A DNA stretch of 64,000 bases, from NCBI GenBank assembly GCA_050301795.1, contig JBNKZU010000015.1, positions 124,001 to 188,000 on the forward strand. The letters run 5' to 3'. Each line of letters opens with the position of its first letter. Position 1 is the first letter of the stretch. Shown here piece after piece: positions 17,482 to 27,400 of the stretch. The position numbers and the translations under genes are program-made. This DNA comes from JBNKZU01 sp050301795. Its GTDB lineage: Bacteria > Pseudomonadota > Gammaproteobacteria > Thiohalomonadales > Thiohalomonadaceae. The notes beneath the pieces are model-generated. The model saw only the letters and a list, made by a program, of their open reading frames with translations, had not been told where the DNA came from and ran no database searches.

Positions 17482-17853
17482 CTACCAGTTTGCAGTGCAG
17501 TCTAAATGTCGCCACACCCGATACATCCCAGACAAGCCATCCTCTAACATAATGACGACAGGAATACCCTTAAGCTGGCGTTGGAAGTTAATGACCCAAT
17601 ATGCTGGCATTTTACTATTAAGTGGGTAGTTCTCCTCCAGAGCTCTCTGAATGCCCATTAAATGCCGAACTCGTTCAATCTTATCCTTATCGTTGGGAAA
17701 AGGGGTGCTTCCGTTTCTAAAGCGGGTTAGATAACGCTCTTTTTGGGATTGCGAGAATCCAAGCAGGTTCATGCGATCACGATCGGAGATCGACCAGCTA
17801 TCAAGGATCTTCATAATCGTTAGGCCTAATGTTTTTAATTCCTGATCACTCAT
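17482..17853 (-). CDS. Xre/MbcA/ParS-type antitoxin-like protein, no toxin beside it
   Basis: A 123-residue protein. An N-terminal helical region of about 50 residues includes WSISDRDRMNLLGFSQ. A C-terminal region (about 60-120) resembles the MbcA/ParS/Xre toxin-binding domain, with RVRHLMGIQRALEENYP, YWVINFQRQLKGIPVVIML and GLSGMYRVWRHLDC. Such proteins normally neutralise RES-domain toxins encoded next door. No RES gene is present on either side, so this is an orphan or a repurposed regulator. The match is by motif order, not by search. Confidence 0.68.
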   Translation of the reverse strand: MSDQELKTLGLTIMKILDSWSISDRDRMNLLGFSQSQKERYLTRFRNGSTPFPNDKDKIERVRHLMGIQRALEENYPLNSKMPAYWVINFQRQLKGIPVVIMLEDGLSGMYRVWRHLDCTANW

Positions 17854-18028
17854 TATTTCAATTCTTTGTTTTTGATTCGTTATTGTATGGTGGATTGTCT
17901 ATCAAAAGTGTAGTTTGGTCGTTATTAGCAGTTTTCAACCTTGGCAGAATCCTATTACGTAACAAAAGGAGAGGAGTCCAGGGAAAAAACAACTCACGAG
18001 GCAATGTTTAGTAGCCGTGTCTGAGGGA

Positions 18029-18054
18029 CAATAGCTGGATGCTGTAGTTTTGCC
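18029..18054 (+). repeat. 26-bp dispersed repeat, copy 2
   Basis: This segment matches 5167-5192 at 24 of 26 bases. It lies in the roughly 300-base gap between the antitoxin-like gene and the RNA methyltransferase; nothing else recognisable is in that gap. Confidence 0.6.
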
Positions 18055-18152
18055 GAGGAGAAAATAGAACCGTGGACACCTATTCAGGCTTCGCTTGTTT
18101 GAAACCAATAATTCAGGAATACATTTTGATGCTCTGTCGCTAAAATATATCG

Positions 18153-18704
18153 ATGATTTCAAGACAAGAACGAAAGGATCGCCGTCTCGAACGCGGGCAG
18201 GCTCTGAAACGATATCAACAGCAACGGGCAAGAAATCTCCTGGCTAAACCGGGGGCACATCAGTTCGTGTTGGTTTTGGATAATCTTAAATCTGGTTTTA
18301 ATGTTCCTAAAATCTTCAGAAGTGCCGAGGCCATGGGTGCTGCGGCTATTCATCTGATCAATATCGGCCCATTTGATCCCGCGCCTTCTAAAGGCTCTTT
18401 CAGGAAAGTTCCGGCTCGATTTCATGATGACTTTGAGAGTTGCTACCGAGAATTAAAAGCTCAGGAGTACCACTTCTTCACGCTGGAGCCTGATAGTGAT
18501 AACTCACTCATGAAGGTTGAATTACCTTTGAAATCCGCATTTGTGATGGGACATGAGGAGTATGGGATTCAGTTTGATCCCGCAGAATTTGACGGTGTTA
18601 ACTCACTTTCGATCCCGCAATTTGGTGATGTTGAGAGTCTGAATGTGAGCATTGCTGCATCTATCATTATGTTTGAGTATGTCAGGCAACACTACAAACC
18701 CTAG
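18153..18704 (+). CDS. SpoU/TrmH family RNA methyltransferase
   Basis: A 183-residue SPOUT enzyme expected to 2'-O-methylate ribose in tRNA or rRNA using S-adenosylmethionine. The knot motifs are clear: NVPKIFRSAEAMGA (about 50-63), FVMGHEEYGI (about 129-138) and LSIPQFGDVESLNVSIAAS (149-167). An N-terminal basic helix (RQERKDRRLERGQ) could bind RNA. The target nucleotide cannot be told from sequence. A terminator hairpin shared with rpmG lies just downstream. Confidence 0.9.
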   Translation: MISRQERKDRRLERGQALKRYQQQRARNLLAKPGAHQFVLVLDNLKSGFNVPKIFRSAEAMGAAAIHLINIGPFDPAPSKGSFRKVPARFHDDFESCYRELKAQEYHFFTLEPDSDNSLMKVELPLKSAFVMGHEEYGIQFDPAEFDGVNSLSIPQFGDVESLNVSIAASIIMFEYVRQHYKP

Positions 18705-18707
18705 AGA

Positions 18708-18733
18708 CAAAAAAACCCGGCAAAAGCCGGGTT
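18708..18733 (-). terminator. Rho-independent terminator of rpmB-rpmG
   Basis: AACCCGGC-AAAA-GCCGGGTT is a perfect eight-base stem. On the minus strand it is followed by seven T, making a strong terminator for the ribosomal protein genes. On the plus strand the T-run is weak. Confidence 0.9.
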
Positions 18734-18757
18734 CCTTAGTATCGATAAAAGAAGCGA

Positions 18758-18913
18758 TTATTTAATCTTTGCTTCTTTATACATCACATGCTTACGAACA
18801 ACAGGATCGAATTTTTTGATCTCCATCTTCTCAGGCATGTTACGTTTGTTTTTATCTGTGGTGTAGAAGTGTCCGGTTCCGGCACTTGATACTAATCTAA
18901 TCTTGTCACGCAT
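18758..18913 (-). CDS. rpmG: 50S ribosomal protein L33
   Basis: A 51-residue protein read on the minus strand, [20 protein letters not shown] followed by the conserved [17 protein letters not shown]. It contains no cysteines, so it is the zinc-independent form. AGGAG lies upstream. It follows rpmB by 11 bases, the usual pair. Confidence 0.97.
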   Translation of the reverse strand: MRDKIRLVSSAGTGHFYTTDKNKRNMPEKMEIKKFDPVVRKHVMYKEAKIK

Positions 18914-18924
18914 CTCTTAACTCC

Positions 18925-19161
18925 TTAAACCTTTTCGCCACGGCTACGGATCTCGGCAAGAACAGCATCAATACCCTTCTTATCAATAATACGCATACCT
19001 TTGGTGGTTAAACGCAGTTTTACAAAACGATTTTCGCTCTCAACCCAAAAACGGTGAGTGTGAAGATTCGGCAAAAAACGACGACGTGTTTTATTGTGCG
19101 CATGGGAAACATTGTTTCCAGTGACAGGGCGCTTACCTGTAACCTGACATACCTTTGACAT
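18925..19161 (-). CDS. rpmB: 50S ribosomal protein L28
   Basis: A 78-residue protein opening [20 protein letters not shown], followed by the [14 protein letters not shown] and [13 protein letters not shown] motifs of bacterial L28. It has the standard length and lies directly upstream of rpmG. Confidence 0.98.
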   Translation of the reverse strand: MSKVCQVTGKRPVTGNNVSHAHNKTRRRFLPNLHTHRFWVESENRFVKLRLTTKGMRIIDKKGIDAVLAEIRSRGEKV

Positions 19162-19340
19162 GGTATTAACTCCAACAACCTTATGTTCTGTTCGCCCACT
19201 TCGGGCAGGAAGCCGCGTTTTATACCAAACCGCCGACCGAAAGACAACTGTTTTTTCAACTATGTTATGGATATCCGTTTGAACAATCTTTGTTATATCT
19301 CATTATAAACAATGAGTTACGCCGAATATTCGGGCATTTA

Positions 19341-21323
19341 CTATTTTGATATTTCGTCGTGAATTGAGGCAAAACTTCGGATCCATGGGCCTTGGCTCTG
19401 CAACAGTTGAGGGAGCCTTTTGATCGCGGCTCTTGCCGTTTCGCGCTCATCGAACAACCCTCCAATCAACGTAAACCAGTCCGCTTCGTTTTTAGTGGTT
19501 TTAAATATGGCAAGAGGCTCAATCAATTCGTATTTTTTTACCAAGAGTTCAAGCGCTTCTCGCTTTGAAGAGGCTGATATCTGAATGGCGACCATCTCCG
19601 GGTTTTGACTCCATATCCATGCGAGATTGTTGATCACCGCTGTCGTTGGGTTGCTAACCGGCACTACTGGCTTCGACTCAGGCTTAATTCGACTCGACAT
19701 CACCTTTATGATGCTATCAACACTACGAACCCACGGCGTAACGGCTGGCTTAAATCGCTCTGCCGCCTTTAATGCCTGTGCTTTGGTTTTATACAGACCC
19801 TCGGTTATCGCATAGATAACCACGCCATTTCTAACCTGCGAGAAGATTGCGAAGGTACTGCTCTTTTCTGATAGCACCGTTGTCATCATCTCAAGGTTTT
19901 CCCGATTGGTCGTGGCATGAAGCTGAATCACATAGGCATCTGATTGCTGTTGGTTGTACCATTTTGAGGAGTAGATTTGTGCTCCATTTTTCTGATTTGC
20001 CTCAAGCTTTGGGGTTGGCTTTTTTACAGCCACAGCCGGTGTTGCTTCTGGCTTTTTCGCTGCCACCTCAGCGGCATTAATCATAAACTGTAATGGTGCG
20101 GTCGAGGCGCCTTCGCTATTAACCACCTGCACAAAATGCCGACCCGGTTTTAACTGTGATGGATTAAATACAATCTCTGTATTGGAAATTGACAGTGGCT
20201 CCAGGGTCTCCATCTTGATATCACCTTCTCGTAACACCACCAGCCTGCTACTACTTTCAAACCCTTCACCAAAGAGGCTTACCTTATCTCTCTTTGCGAC
20301 TGTAAATGATGATGGTGCAATCTTCTCGATTACAAGTGTGGAGGTGACCTTTTGACGGGGTTCATCTTTGATCTCATCGACAGTCACTGTTTTTTGTTCA
20401 ACTATCTTACGCTCTGACTCCCTCCCAACCTCTGGAATGGGTTCAACCTCAATAGCCGGCACACTCTTTTGTGACTGTTCAGCAACTACAGCAGATTCAC
20501 TGTTTTTAGTTTCCGGGCTAATCTTAAGGGGCACTTTTATTTCTGACTGTGTTAAAGGCGGTTCGCTGTCGCTACTATTGAAAAACAGGACTAGAGCCAC
20601 GACCAAAACCAGGCCAATCACCGGAAGCACAAACCTTTTAGCTCCGGAGGCAGATTGAGTATCACCTATTCTAGAGAGTAGTTCGCCCGGTAGGCCTTTG
20701 GCTGCTTCAATGAGTTCGTTTTTCTGGTCGTAGGTCAGTTTTCTTGGTAGGCCGCTATTTGGCTGTTGAATCAAATCATCAATAAACTCTCCCATTTGTT
20801 CATCGCTAAATGGGAATAACTCAATAATCCTGACCTGATTAACCAGAGAATGATCGCTCTCGATACGTTGACGCAGACTTAAATCTCCAACGAGTAGTAG
20901 GCGAAAAATCGGTCGATCTTCATTCTGTAGGCGATTAATTCTTGCGAATTCATTGATGGTTTCATTATCGAAATCATCGCCATTTTCAATAATGATGAGT
21001 GATTGCTCGCTCTTGCTCTGCTTTAGGAGATAGAAATGGAGTGCATGTAGCCACTCTTCCGGCTTAACCTGGCTATCATCAAAGGTAAGTGCTTGTGAGA
21101 TTGTGGATCTGGCAGAGTAGAGGTCACTAATCGTCGCGCCGTCGATTCGAATAATATCTCTATCATTAATCTGGAGATTAATAAGTTCCTGGAGATTGCG
21201 ACTCTTACCAACGCCATTTACCCCTGTAAGCAGCAATAATTCATCACCATAATCGATGATGTGCTGCATCAAATCGCGTTCTCTCTCCAGCTCTGGTGTA
21301 ATAAAATATGATACTTCTAACAT
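19341..21323 (-). CDS. DamX-like protein: ATPase domain, membrane helix and two SPOR domains
   Basis: A 660-residue protein. The N-terminal ATPase-like domain has a P-loop GVNGVGKS (about 35-42) and an LIIIENGDD Walker B-like segment. A membrane helix follows at about 230-249, then a low-complexity linker. An IPT-like Ig domain follows, and two C-terminal SPOR-type repeats (about 460-540 and 570-655) each end in a PW(V/I)RS motif. It sits at the end of the aroK-aroB block, where damX is normally found. DamX acts at the division septum. The start at 21323 is chosen for its GGGA at proper spacing; the ATG at 21347 overlaps the WGR gene. Confidence 0.85.
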   Translation of the reverse strand: MLEVSYFITPELERERDLMQHIIDYGDELLLLTGVNGVGKSRNLQELINLQINDRDIIRIDGATISDLYSARSTISQALTFDDSQVKPEEWLHALHFYLLKQSKSEQSLIIIENGDDFDNETINEFARINRLQNEDRPIFRLLLVGDLSLRQRIESDHSLVNQVRIIELFPFSDEQMGEFIDDLIQQPNSGLPRKLTYDQKNELIEAAKGLPGELLSRIGDTQSASGAKRFVLPVIGLVLVVALVLFFNSSDSEPPLTQSEIKVPLKISPETKNSESAVVAEQSQKSVPAIEVEPIPEVGRESERKIVEQKTVTVDEIKDEPRQKVTSTLVIEKIAPSSFTVAKRDKVSLFGEGFESSSRLVVLREGDIKMETLEPLSISNTEIVFNPSQLKPGRHFVQVVNSEGASTAPLQFMINAAEVAAKKPEATPAVAVKKPTPKLEANQKNGAQIYSSKWYNQQQSDAYVIQLHATTNRENLEMMTTVLSEKSSTFAIFSQVRNGVVIYAITEGLYKTKAQALKAAERFKPAVTPWVRSVDSIIKVMSSRIKPESKPVVPVSNPTTAVINNLAWIWSQNPEMVAIQISASSKREALELLVKKYELIEPLAIFKTTKNEADWFTLIGGLFDERETARAAIKRLPQLLQSQGPWIRSFASIHDEISK

Positions 21324-21336
21324 ATTCAGTCCCGTT

Positions 21337-21585
21337 CTACCCCTCATCCCCTTGCGTGAACATTACCCGATATCCGCGTGCTATTTGCTGATCACGAATC
21401 TTCAGTAGTTCATTCAGCGCTCTGCTTTGATCACTGTAGTGATTCTTTTTTAATGTGCCTGGTGAGTCTTGACTCCCCCACTCTCGCACTAGAGACCAAC
21501 CACCCAATATATCCTTCTGTAGGATTAATTGATAAAAGCGTGGTCTTTTACCATTATCGCCTGGTGCTTGCAGGTATATTCTCAT
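21337..21585 (-). CDS. WGR domain protein
   Basis: An 82-residue protein consisting of one WGR-like domain, with FYQLILQKDILGGWSLVREW and the WGSQD core (about 36-40). WGR domains occur in PARP enzymes and MolR regulators and may bind nucleic acid. As a free-standing small gene its role is unknown. It overlaps the upstream end of the DamX-like ORF and lies 26 bases after dgt, so it belongs to the same transcript. Confidence 0.85.
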   Translation of the reverse strand: MRIYLQAPGDNGKRPRFYQLILQKDILGGWSLVREWGSQDSPGTLKKNHYSDQSRALNELLKIRDQQIARGYRVMFTQGDEG

Positions 21586-21611
21586 ATCTTTGCACCATTA
21601 AATCCAATCTT

Positions 21612-22763
21612 TCAGGTTCGCTCAAACGGATCATAGAGTTTCTTATGTTCTGCAATCGCAAAACGATCTGTCATCCCTGCAATATAATCAGATACCACTC
21701 TGGCGCGTCCACTCTCGCCTGCTGTTTGTTCTTGCAGCTTACACTGCTGTTGAGCCTCTGGAGGTAACAGCTTCGGATCAGCATTTAACGCCTCAAAAAG
21801 CTCGGAGATCACTCTTTTAGCTTTATTACTCATTCGGTGTACTCGATGATGGCGATAGAGCTTTTCACGTAGAAACTGTTTAAGCTCTTTGTGTAATGCC
21901 TCCATTTTTTCACTAAACGCAATCAATGGCGTTGCGAATGCCCTAACGTCATCAACCGATTCAGGTTTATTGCCTGCAATAAGCTTTTGACTGTTTTCGA
22001 CCAGATCAATCACCTGCACGTTGATTATTCTTCTTATCGTCTCATGAATTGTTCTGCGCTCATCCAGTTGAGGATATCGATGGTTTACCTCCTCTAACTG
22101 TGCCTGGAATAGCTCAATGTCATGAAGCTGATCAATCGAGATAAATCCTCCGCGCAGACCATCATCAACATCGTGATTATTGTATGCGATGGCATCGGCA
22201 ATATTTGCGACCTGTGCCTCAAGAGAGGGTTGTCCACCGCGTAAAAAGCGCTGGCCAAGATGGCCAAGCTTCTCTGCATCATTGCGACTACAATGCTTTA
22301 AGATCCCTTCTCTTGATTCAAAGGTCAGGTTTAATCCATCAAACGCGGCATAACGCTTCTCAAGCGAATCGACGATTCGAAGTGACTGCAGGTTATGTTC
22401 AAAGCCGTTATAAGGCTTCATGCAATGGTTAAGTGCATCCTGCCCCGCATGTCCGAAGGGGGTGTGACCCAGATCGTGCGCGAGGCATATGGCTTCAATC
22501 AGATCTTCATTAAGATGAAGGATGCGAGCAATACCACGACCAATTTGAGCTACCTCAATCGAGTGAGTCAGTCGTGTTCGAAACATATCACCCTCATGAT
22601 TTACAAAAACCTGAGTTTTGTATTCGAGCCGACGGAATGCTGCTGAATGAATGATCCGATCACGATCACGCTGAAATTCTGTTCGATATTCCGGGGCTGA
22701 CTCAGCAAAACTGCGCCCCTTTGAGTTTTGTTCAGTTACGGCATACTGCGCTAACCGACTCAA
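21612..22763 (-). CDS. dgt: Deoxyguanosinetriphosphate triphosphohydrolase-like protein
   Basis: A 383-residue HD-domain enzyme that cleaves dGTP or other dNTPs to nucleoside and triphosphate. The HD residues are His67 (TRLTHSIEV) and His96-Asp97 ([13 protein letters not shown]). The opening [20 protein letters not shown] and the [16 protein letters not shown] motif are typical of the type 2 dGTPase-like group. It overlaps aroB by four bases (ATGA), so it is translationally coupled to it. Confidence 0.93.
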   Translation of the reverse strand: MSRLAQYAVTEQNSKGRSFAESAPEYRTEFQRDRDRIIHSAAFRRLEYKTQVFVNHEGDMFRTRLTHSIEVAQIGRGIARILHLNEDLIEAICLAHDLGHTPFGHAGQDALNHCMKPYNGFEHNLQSLRIVDSLEKRYAAFDGLNLTFESREGILKHCSRNDAEKLGHLGQRFLRGGQPSLEAQVANIADAIAYNNHDVDDGLRGGFISIDQLHDIELFQAQLEEVNHRYPQLDERRTIHETIRRIINVQVIDLVENSQKLIAGNKPESVDDVRAFATPLIAFSEKMEALHKELKQFLREKLYRHHRVHRMSNKAKRVISELFEALNADPKLLPPEAQQQCKLQEQTAGESGRARVVSDYIAGMTDRFAIAEHKKLYDPFERT

Positions 22764-23851
22764 TGATCACCCCTTGATAGGTGATTTGCCAGCATGCTTT
22801 TCAGAGTTTCGATGGGGATGCCTTCTTCGATTGTTGAATTACCCAACTGACGCATTAATACAAGCCGTAGCTCGCCATCAAGTACCTTTTTATCGACAGA
22901 CATCAGTGCGATAAATTGCTCAACGGATAACTCCTTAGGCGCTGTGGTAGGGAGGTTACTCTCTTGAATAATTGTTCTGATACGGGTTGTTGTCTCTGAG
23001 TCTATCCACCCCATCGCCTCTGATAGCTCAGCCGCCATAACCATTCCAACAGCAACAGCCTCTCCATGAAGCCACTCACCATAACCCATGCCAGTTTCAA
23101 TCGCATGTCCAAAGGTATGCCCGAGATTAAGTAGTGCACGGGAACCACTCTCAAGCTCATCTGCGGCAACGACCTCAGCCTTGTCCTCACACGAACGATG
23201 AATGGCAAAGCTTAACAGGTCAGGATCACGCTCAATCATGGATTGAATATTCTCCTCCAGCCACTCAAAGAAGGAGAGATCATTAATCAAACCATATTTG
23301 ATGACTTCTGAGATCCCTGCGCTTAGTTGACGATCATCAAGCGTGTTTAAGGTATCTGTATCGGCGATCACACACTGTGGTTGATGAAACGCTCCAATCA
23401 TGTTCTTACCTAGGGAATGGTTGACTCCGGTTTTGCCACCAACCGAAGAGTCGACCTGAGCCAGCAAAGTGGTCGGAATCTGAATAAAGTTCACACCACG
23501 CTGGTAGCTTGCTGCGGCGAAACCGGTCATATCACCAACGACACCGCCACCGAGGGCAATCAGAGTACAGCGTCGGTCAAAGCGATTCTCCAGCAAGGCG
23601 GTATAGATCATATTTAGAACTTCAAGGTTCTTATATTGTTCACCATCGGGCAGGATTACCTGAGCAACTTTATATCCCTCAAGCGATTTAAGTACACTCT
23701 TCAAATAAAGTGGTGCAACCGTTTCATTGGTAACGACCATCACCTGTTTGCCATGAATATGGGACGTGATGTAGTCAGGGTTACCAAGCAATCCTGATCC
23801 AATATAAATCGGATAGCTGCGTTCACCTAAATCGACATTTAAAATCTGCAT
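22760..23851 (-). CDS. aroB: 3-dehydroquinate synthase
   Basis: AroB makes 3-dehydroquinate from DAHP in the second step of the shikimate pathway, using NAD and zinc. The 363 residues include the NAD-binding [19 protein letters not shown] (about 100-118), [20 protein letters not shown], and the zinc-site region [13 protein letters not shown]. The start at 23851 ([15 protein letters not shown]) fits the family; an upstream ATG adds 12 unlikely residues. aroK is 70 bases upstream on the same strand. Confidence 0.97.
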   Translation of the reverse strand: MQILNVDLGERSYPIYIGSGLLGNPDYITSHIHGKQVMVVTNETVAPLYLKSVLKSLEGYKVAQVILPDGEQYKNLEVLNMIYTALLENRFDRRCTLIALGGGVVGDMTGFAAASYQRGVNFIQIPTTLLAQVDSSVGGKTGVNHSLGKNMIGAFHQPQCVIADTDTLNTLDDRQLSAGISEVIKYGLINDLSFFEWLEENIQSMIERDPDLLSFAIHRSCEDKAEVVAADELESGSRALLNLGHTFGHAIETGMGYGEWLHGEAVAVGMVMAAELSEAMGWIDSETTTRIRTIIQESNLPTTAPKELSVEQFIALMSVDKKVLDGELRLVLMRQLGNSTIEEGIPIETLKSMLANHLSRGDH

Positions 23852-23918
23852 CTTTTGATATCTGGGTATGATTAATCGCCATATCATAGCGAAAAGTGGA
23901 CTGAAAGGTTAGAGATGA

Positions 23919-24449
23919 TTAACGCCCGTAGTTATGCTCCATCTTCAATCGTGCAACTATCTCCTTAACCACACTACGGATCGAGCGATCCTCGGTGTGA
24001 ATGATGATATCTGCAACAGATCGATACAGCGGATCACGCTGTTCGATGAGTTCCTTAATCTTGGTCATTGGGTCATCGGTCTGAAGGAGTGGACGGTTTT
24101 TATCACGACAAGTACGCTGATAGAGCTGCTCAAGCGACGCATAGAGATAGATGACAACACCGCGCGAAGTAAGGTAGTTCCGATTCTCCTCCTTAAGCAC
24201 AGCACCACCCCCAGTTGCGACAATCACATCCTGTTGGCTTGTGAGTTCATCGAGCATCTTGCTTTCACGATTTCGAAACCCCTCCTCACCTTCAATCTCA
24301 AAGATTAGCGGAATACTCGCACCGGTACGATTGATGATCTCATGATCACAATCTTTAAACTCAAGATTCAAGGCCGTTGCCAAATGGCGACCAATGGTAC
24401 TCTTGCCGGCTCCCATGGAGCCGACAAGGAAGATGTTACTAACAGACAT
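23919..24449 (-). CDS. aroK: Shikimate kinase
   Basis: AroK phosphorylates shikimate with ATP. The 176 residues show the P-loop GSMGAGKST (10-18), substrate residues in FKDCDHEI and RNRESK, the ATGGGAV motif, and the lid region RDKNRPLL. Its ATG overlaps the stop of the giant Ig-repeat gene by one base (TAATG), so it is translationally coupled to that gene. In related bacteria aroK follows pilQ directly. Confidence 0.97.
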   Translation of the reverse strand: MSVSNIFLVGSMGAGKSTIGRHLATALNLEFKDCDHEIINRTGASIPLIFEIEGEEGFRNRESKMLDELTSQQDVIVATGGGAVLKEENRNYLTSRGVVIYLYASLEQLYQRTCRDKNRPLLQTDDPMTKIKELIEQRDPLYRSVADIIIHTEDRSIRSVVKEIVARLKMEHNYGR

Positions 24450-27400
24450 TACGGAATTGAAAGAGTAACAGTCGCAGAACCATCACCTGCGGTATAGGTA
24501 ATGGTCACCGTATCACCAGAGACTGGCGTACCTCCTACAGTAATAGTAGAGGTACATGTTCCACCTGTTCCTGTAATACAAGCAGTAGGGGTTACTGTTA
24601 TTGTTGATGCCGGATCGACCGTAGTGTAAGCGACTGAGGGGGATACCTGAGTAAATGGCAGTGCAATCCCATCACCGCCATCTGTCAATCCGAGGGTAAT
24701 CGTATCACTACCGATAATTGTTGCCGGTGCAGCAGTCAATGTATAGCCAGCAATTGATGAGAAGCATGCATCAGGACTAATCGTTGTTGCTGCACCATCA
24801 TTACTGCTGGCAATGATATAGACATCACCAGAGTCCGCTGGAGTGACTCGCGTATCAGATGCAGCAAGAGTACAACCCGTTAATATCGTATTCGCATTTG
24901 CTGGATAGACCATCCTGATATTAGCTAAACCATTTGTAGTTGTTGCAAAGCCAAAGGTTGCTGTTGAAGAGGTCTCATCCACACCAAATACAGAACCACC
25001 CAGCATTGATGCGCCAACGATATAAGACAGGCCAGTCGGACTAGTCGCATCTGTGAACGCTGTCTGAACACCTAACGTGGTATTGGTAAATGCCGTGGTC
25101 GTATTAACATAACGACTCTTGTCACCCTCAATCGCATCGGTAATCAACAGGCGATCATTGGTCTCAGTGTATCGGGTGATCCCGTTTCTGGTCACTGTAT
25201 CAACATTAAATGTAGCTCCGGCGTCTGTAAAAGTAGTTGTACCTGCAGTTGAACCAGTGGTACCACTGGAGATTACAGAATCAACCAATCCCAGATAAAC
25301 CACCGTACCATCAGGAACAGCATTACCATAACGGTCAACCACATTAATACCCGCTTTGCGTGCATAGAACCCAGCTGTAGTGTTTCCAAAGACATCAGCA
25401 GTCGTGTTCAGATTAATAATCGCATTCGATTGAGGGTAACTGAATGTGATTGTTTCAGCAGGGCCTGACGCAATAACCACCTCTGAGATTGTTGTGGTCG
25501 CATTATCCAGATTTGCTGTTGCGCTAATCTGTAGCTCAACATTACCTGGCAATGTTCCGGATTTCAGGTTTACTGTTGCTTGGCCATCTGTGGTTGCAAC
25601 ACTGATTGAAGTCGTACTACTGACCAGAGTACCTGTATGATCAACACCGGATAAGGTCTCTCCTCCATTAGGTTTGCTCACAAACGAAACAACCAGATTA
25701 CTCGCCGTTGTCGGACTTCCTTCCACATTAACGAGATTACCCGCTTCGTCGTAGACCTTAATAATGATTGTGGTATTTTCAGTCTTATTGACTCCGGCAA
25801 CATAGATCTGGCTCGACGATATCGTCGTCGTAATCACTGCTGCTGTTCCTGTTCCTGTAGCGACCGAACCGACCTGAATCGAAGTAGTACCACTCACACT
25901 GCTAATGGTAGAGGATTTGGCAGTAATGGTATCACTACCAACAACACTACCGCCGGTATAAGTAATTGTTGCCTGACCATTCACATCCGTTGTTGCAGAG
26001 ACAGCCGATAAAGAACCACCACTATTGTTGGTACTGATGGCAAAGGTTATCGTTTCATTGACTACCGGGTTAGCACCATCTGTTACCGTAGCTGTTATCG
26101 TGGAAGTGCCGCTTACATCCAACGAATTCGGTGAAGATGTAACTGTTAGACTACTAATCGCACCTGAGATGAAGGAAACAGTTGTACTTGATTGTACACC
26201 CCCGGTCTCAGCAGTAATCAGTGAAGAACCGGTATTGGCTGGTGCCGTTAATGTTGCTACAGCAATACCACTACTATTGGTAGAAGAGGATGCTGTTATC
26301 GCTCCATTACTACTGGTGAAGTTCACAGTAACTCCTGACATCGCTGCTCCATTTAAATCTGTAACGGTCGCACGTACTGTGAGTGTATCGCTAACTACAA
26401 CTGATGATGCTCCTGTAGCAATAGCTACTGCCCCAACAGAGGATGAGGATGCTGCAAGCGTAATGAGTGCCGATTTGGTTGTGCCGTTGGTGGATTCTGC
26501 AACAAACTGCATATCATTACCAATGCTTACGCCATAGAGAGCTGAGACCACAAAACTTGTGGTATAGATTCCGGTGGCATCAGTTACATCGCTGGCACTG
26601 TTGATCACCGTATCAAAAGTACCAGAACCCGGAACTGATTCTTTATAAAGATGTACCGTTATCTGTTCACCATTTAAGCGATTACCGTTAGCATCCTCTA
26701 CAATTACCTCGGCATTAATGGTATCACCCACGCTCGCTGTAGATGGTGATACATACATATATAACGACGATGCTGCTGCAGGAACAAAGCTAATAGTTGT
26801 CGAACTAATGACACTACTGGCCTCAGCATTTACTAACGCCTCTCCGGTTAGAGCAGGTGCGGTCAATGTTACGTTTGCAACACCATTAATATCAGTAGTC
26901 GCAGTTGCACTGGATAATGTACCGCTGCTAGTTGTGAAACTTACCGTCTGCCCCTGCATCAACCCACCATTTAGGTCTTTAACCTCTGCTCTGATATTAA
27001 CAATATCATCAACCACAACAGAGGCTGCACCAGCAGTAATCGTTACGGTTCCAACTATTTGAGAGGCACTACTTACAGTAACATTGACGGTATTGGTAAC
27101 ACCATTGCTAAGAACTGTAGCAGTTATGGTGTCAACACCTAGAGCAGTCCCGGCAGTATAAGTTAGTGATGCTATACCATTCTCATCAGTTACAGATGTT
27201 ACTGCCGCAAGACTTGCCCCGCTAGTATCAGTAGTTATTTCAAAGCGGATCGATTCTCCAGACACAGGCAGGCTATTAGCATCCAGCACTTTTGCCCGGA
27301 GTGTGGTTGTGTCTCCTGGGACTACCGTTGCAGGAGTGCTTATCACCGTAACTGTCGAAGGTGCGCCAGCCTCAAGAGCTACCTCTGTTGAGGTATTAAA

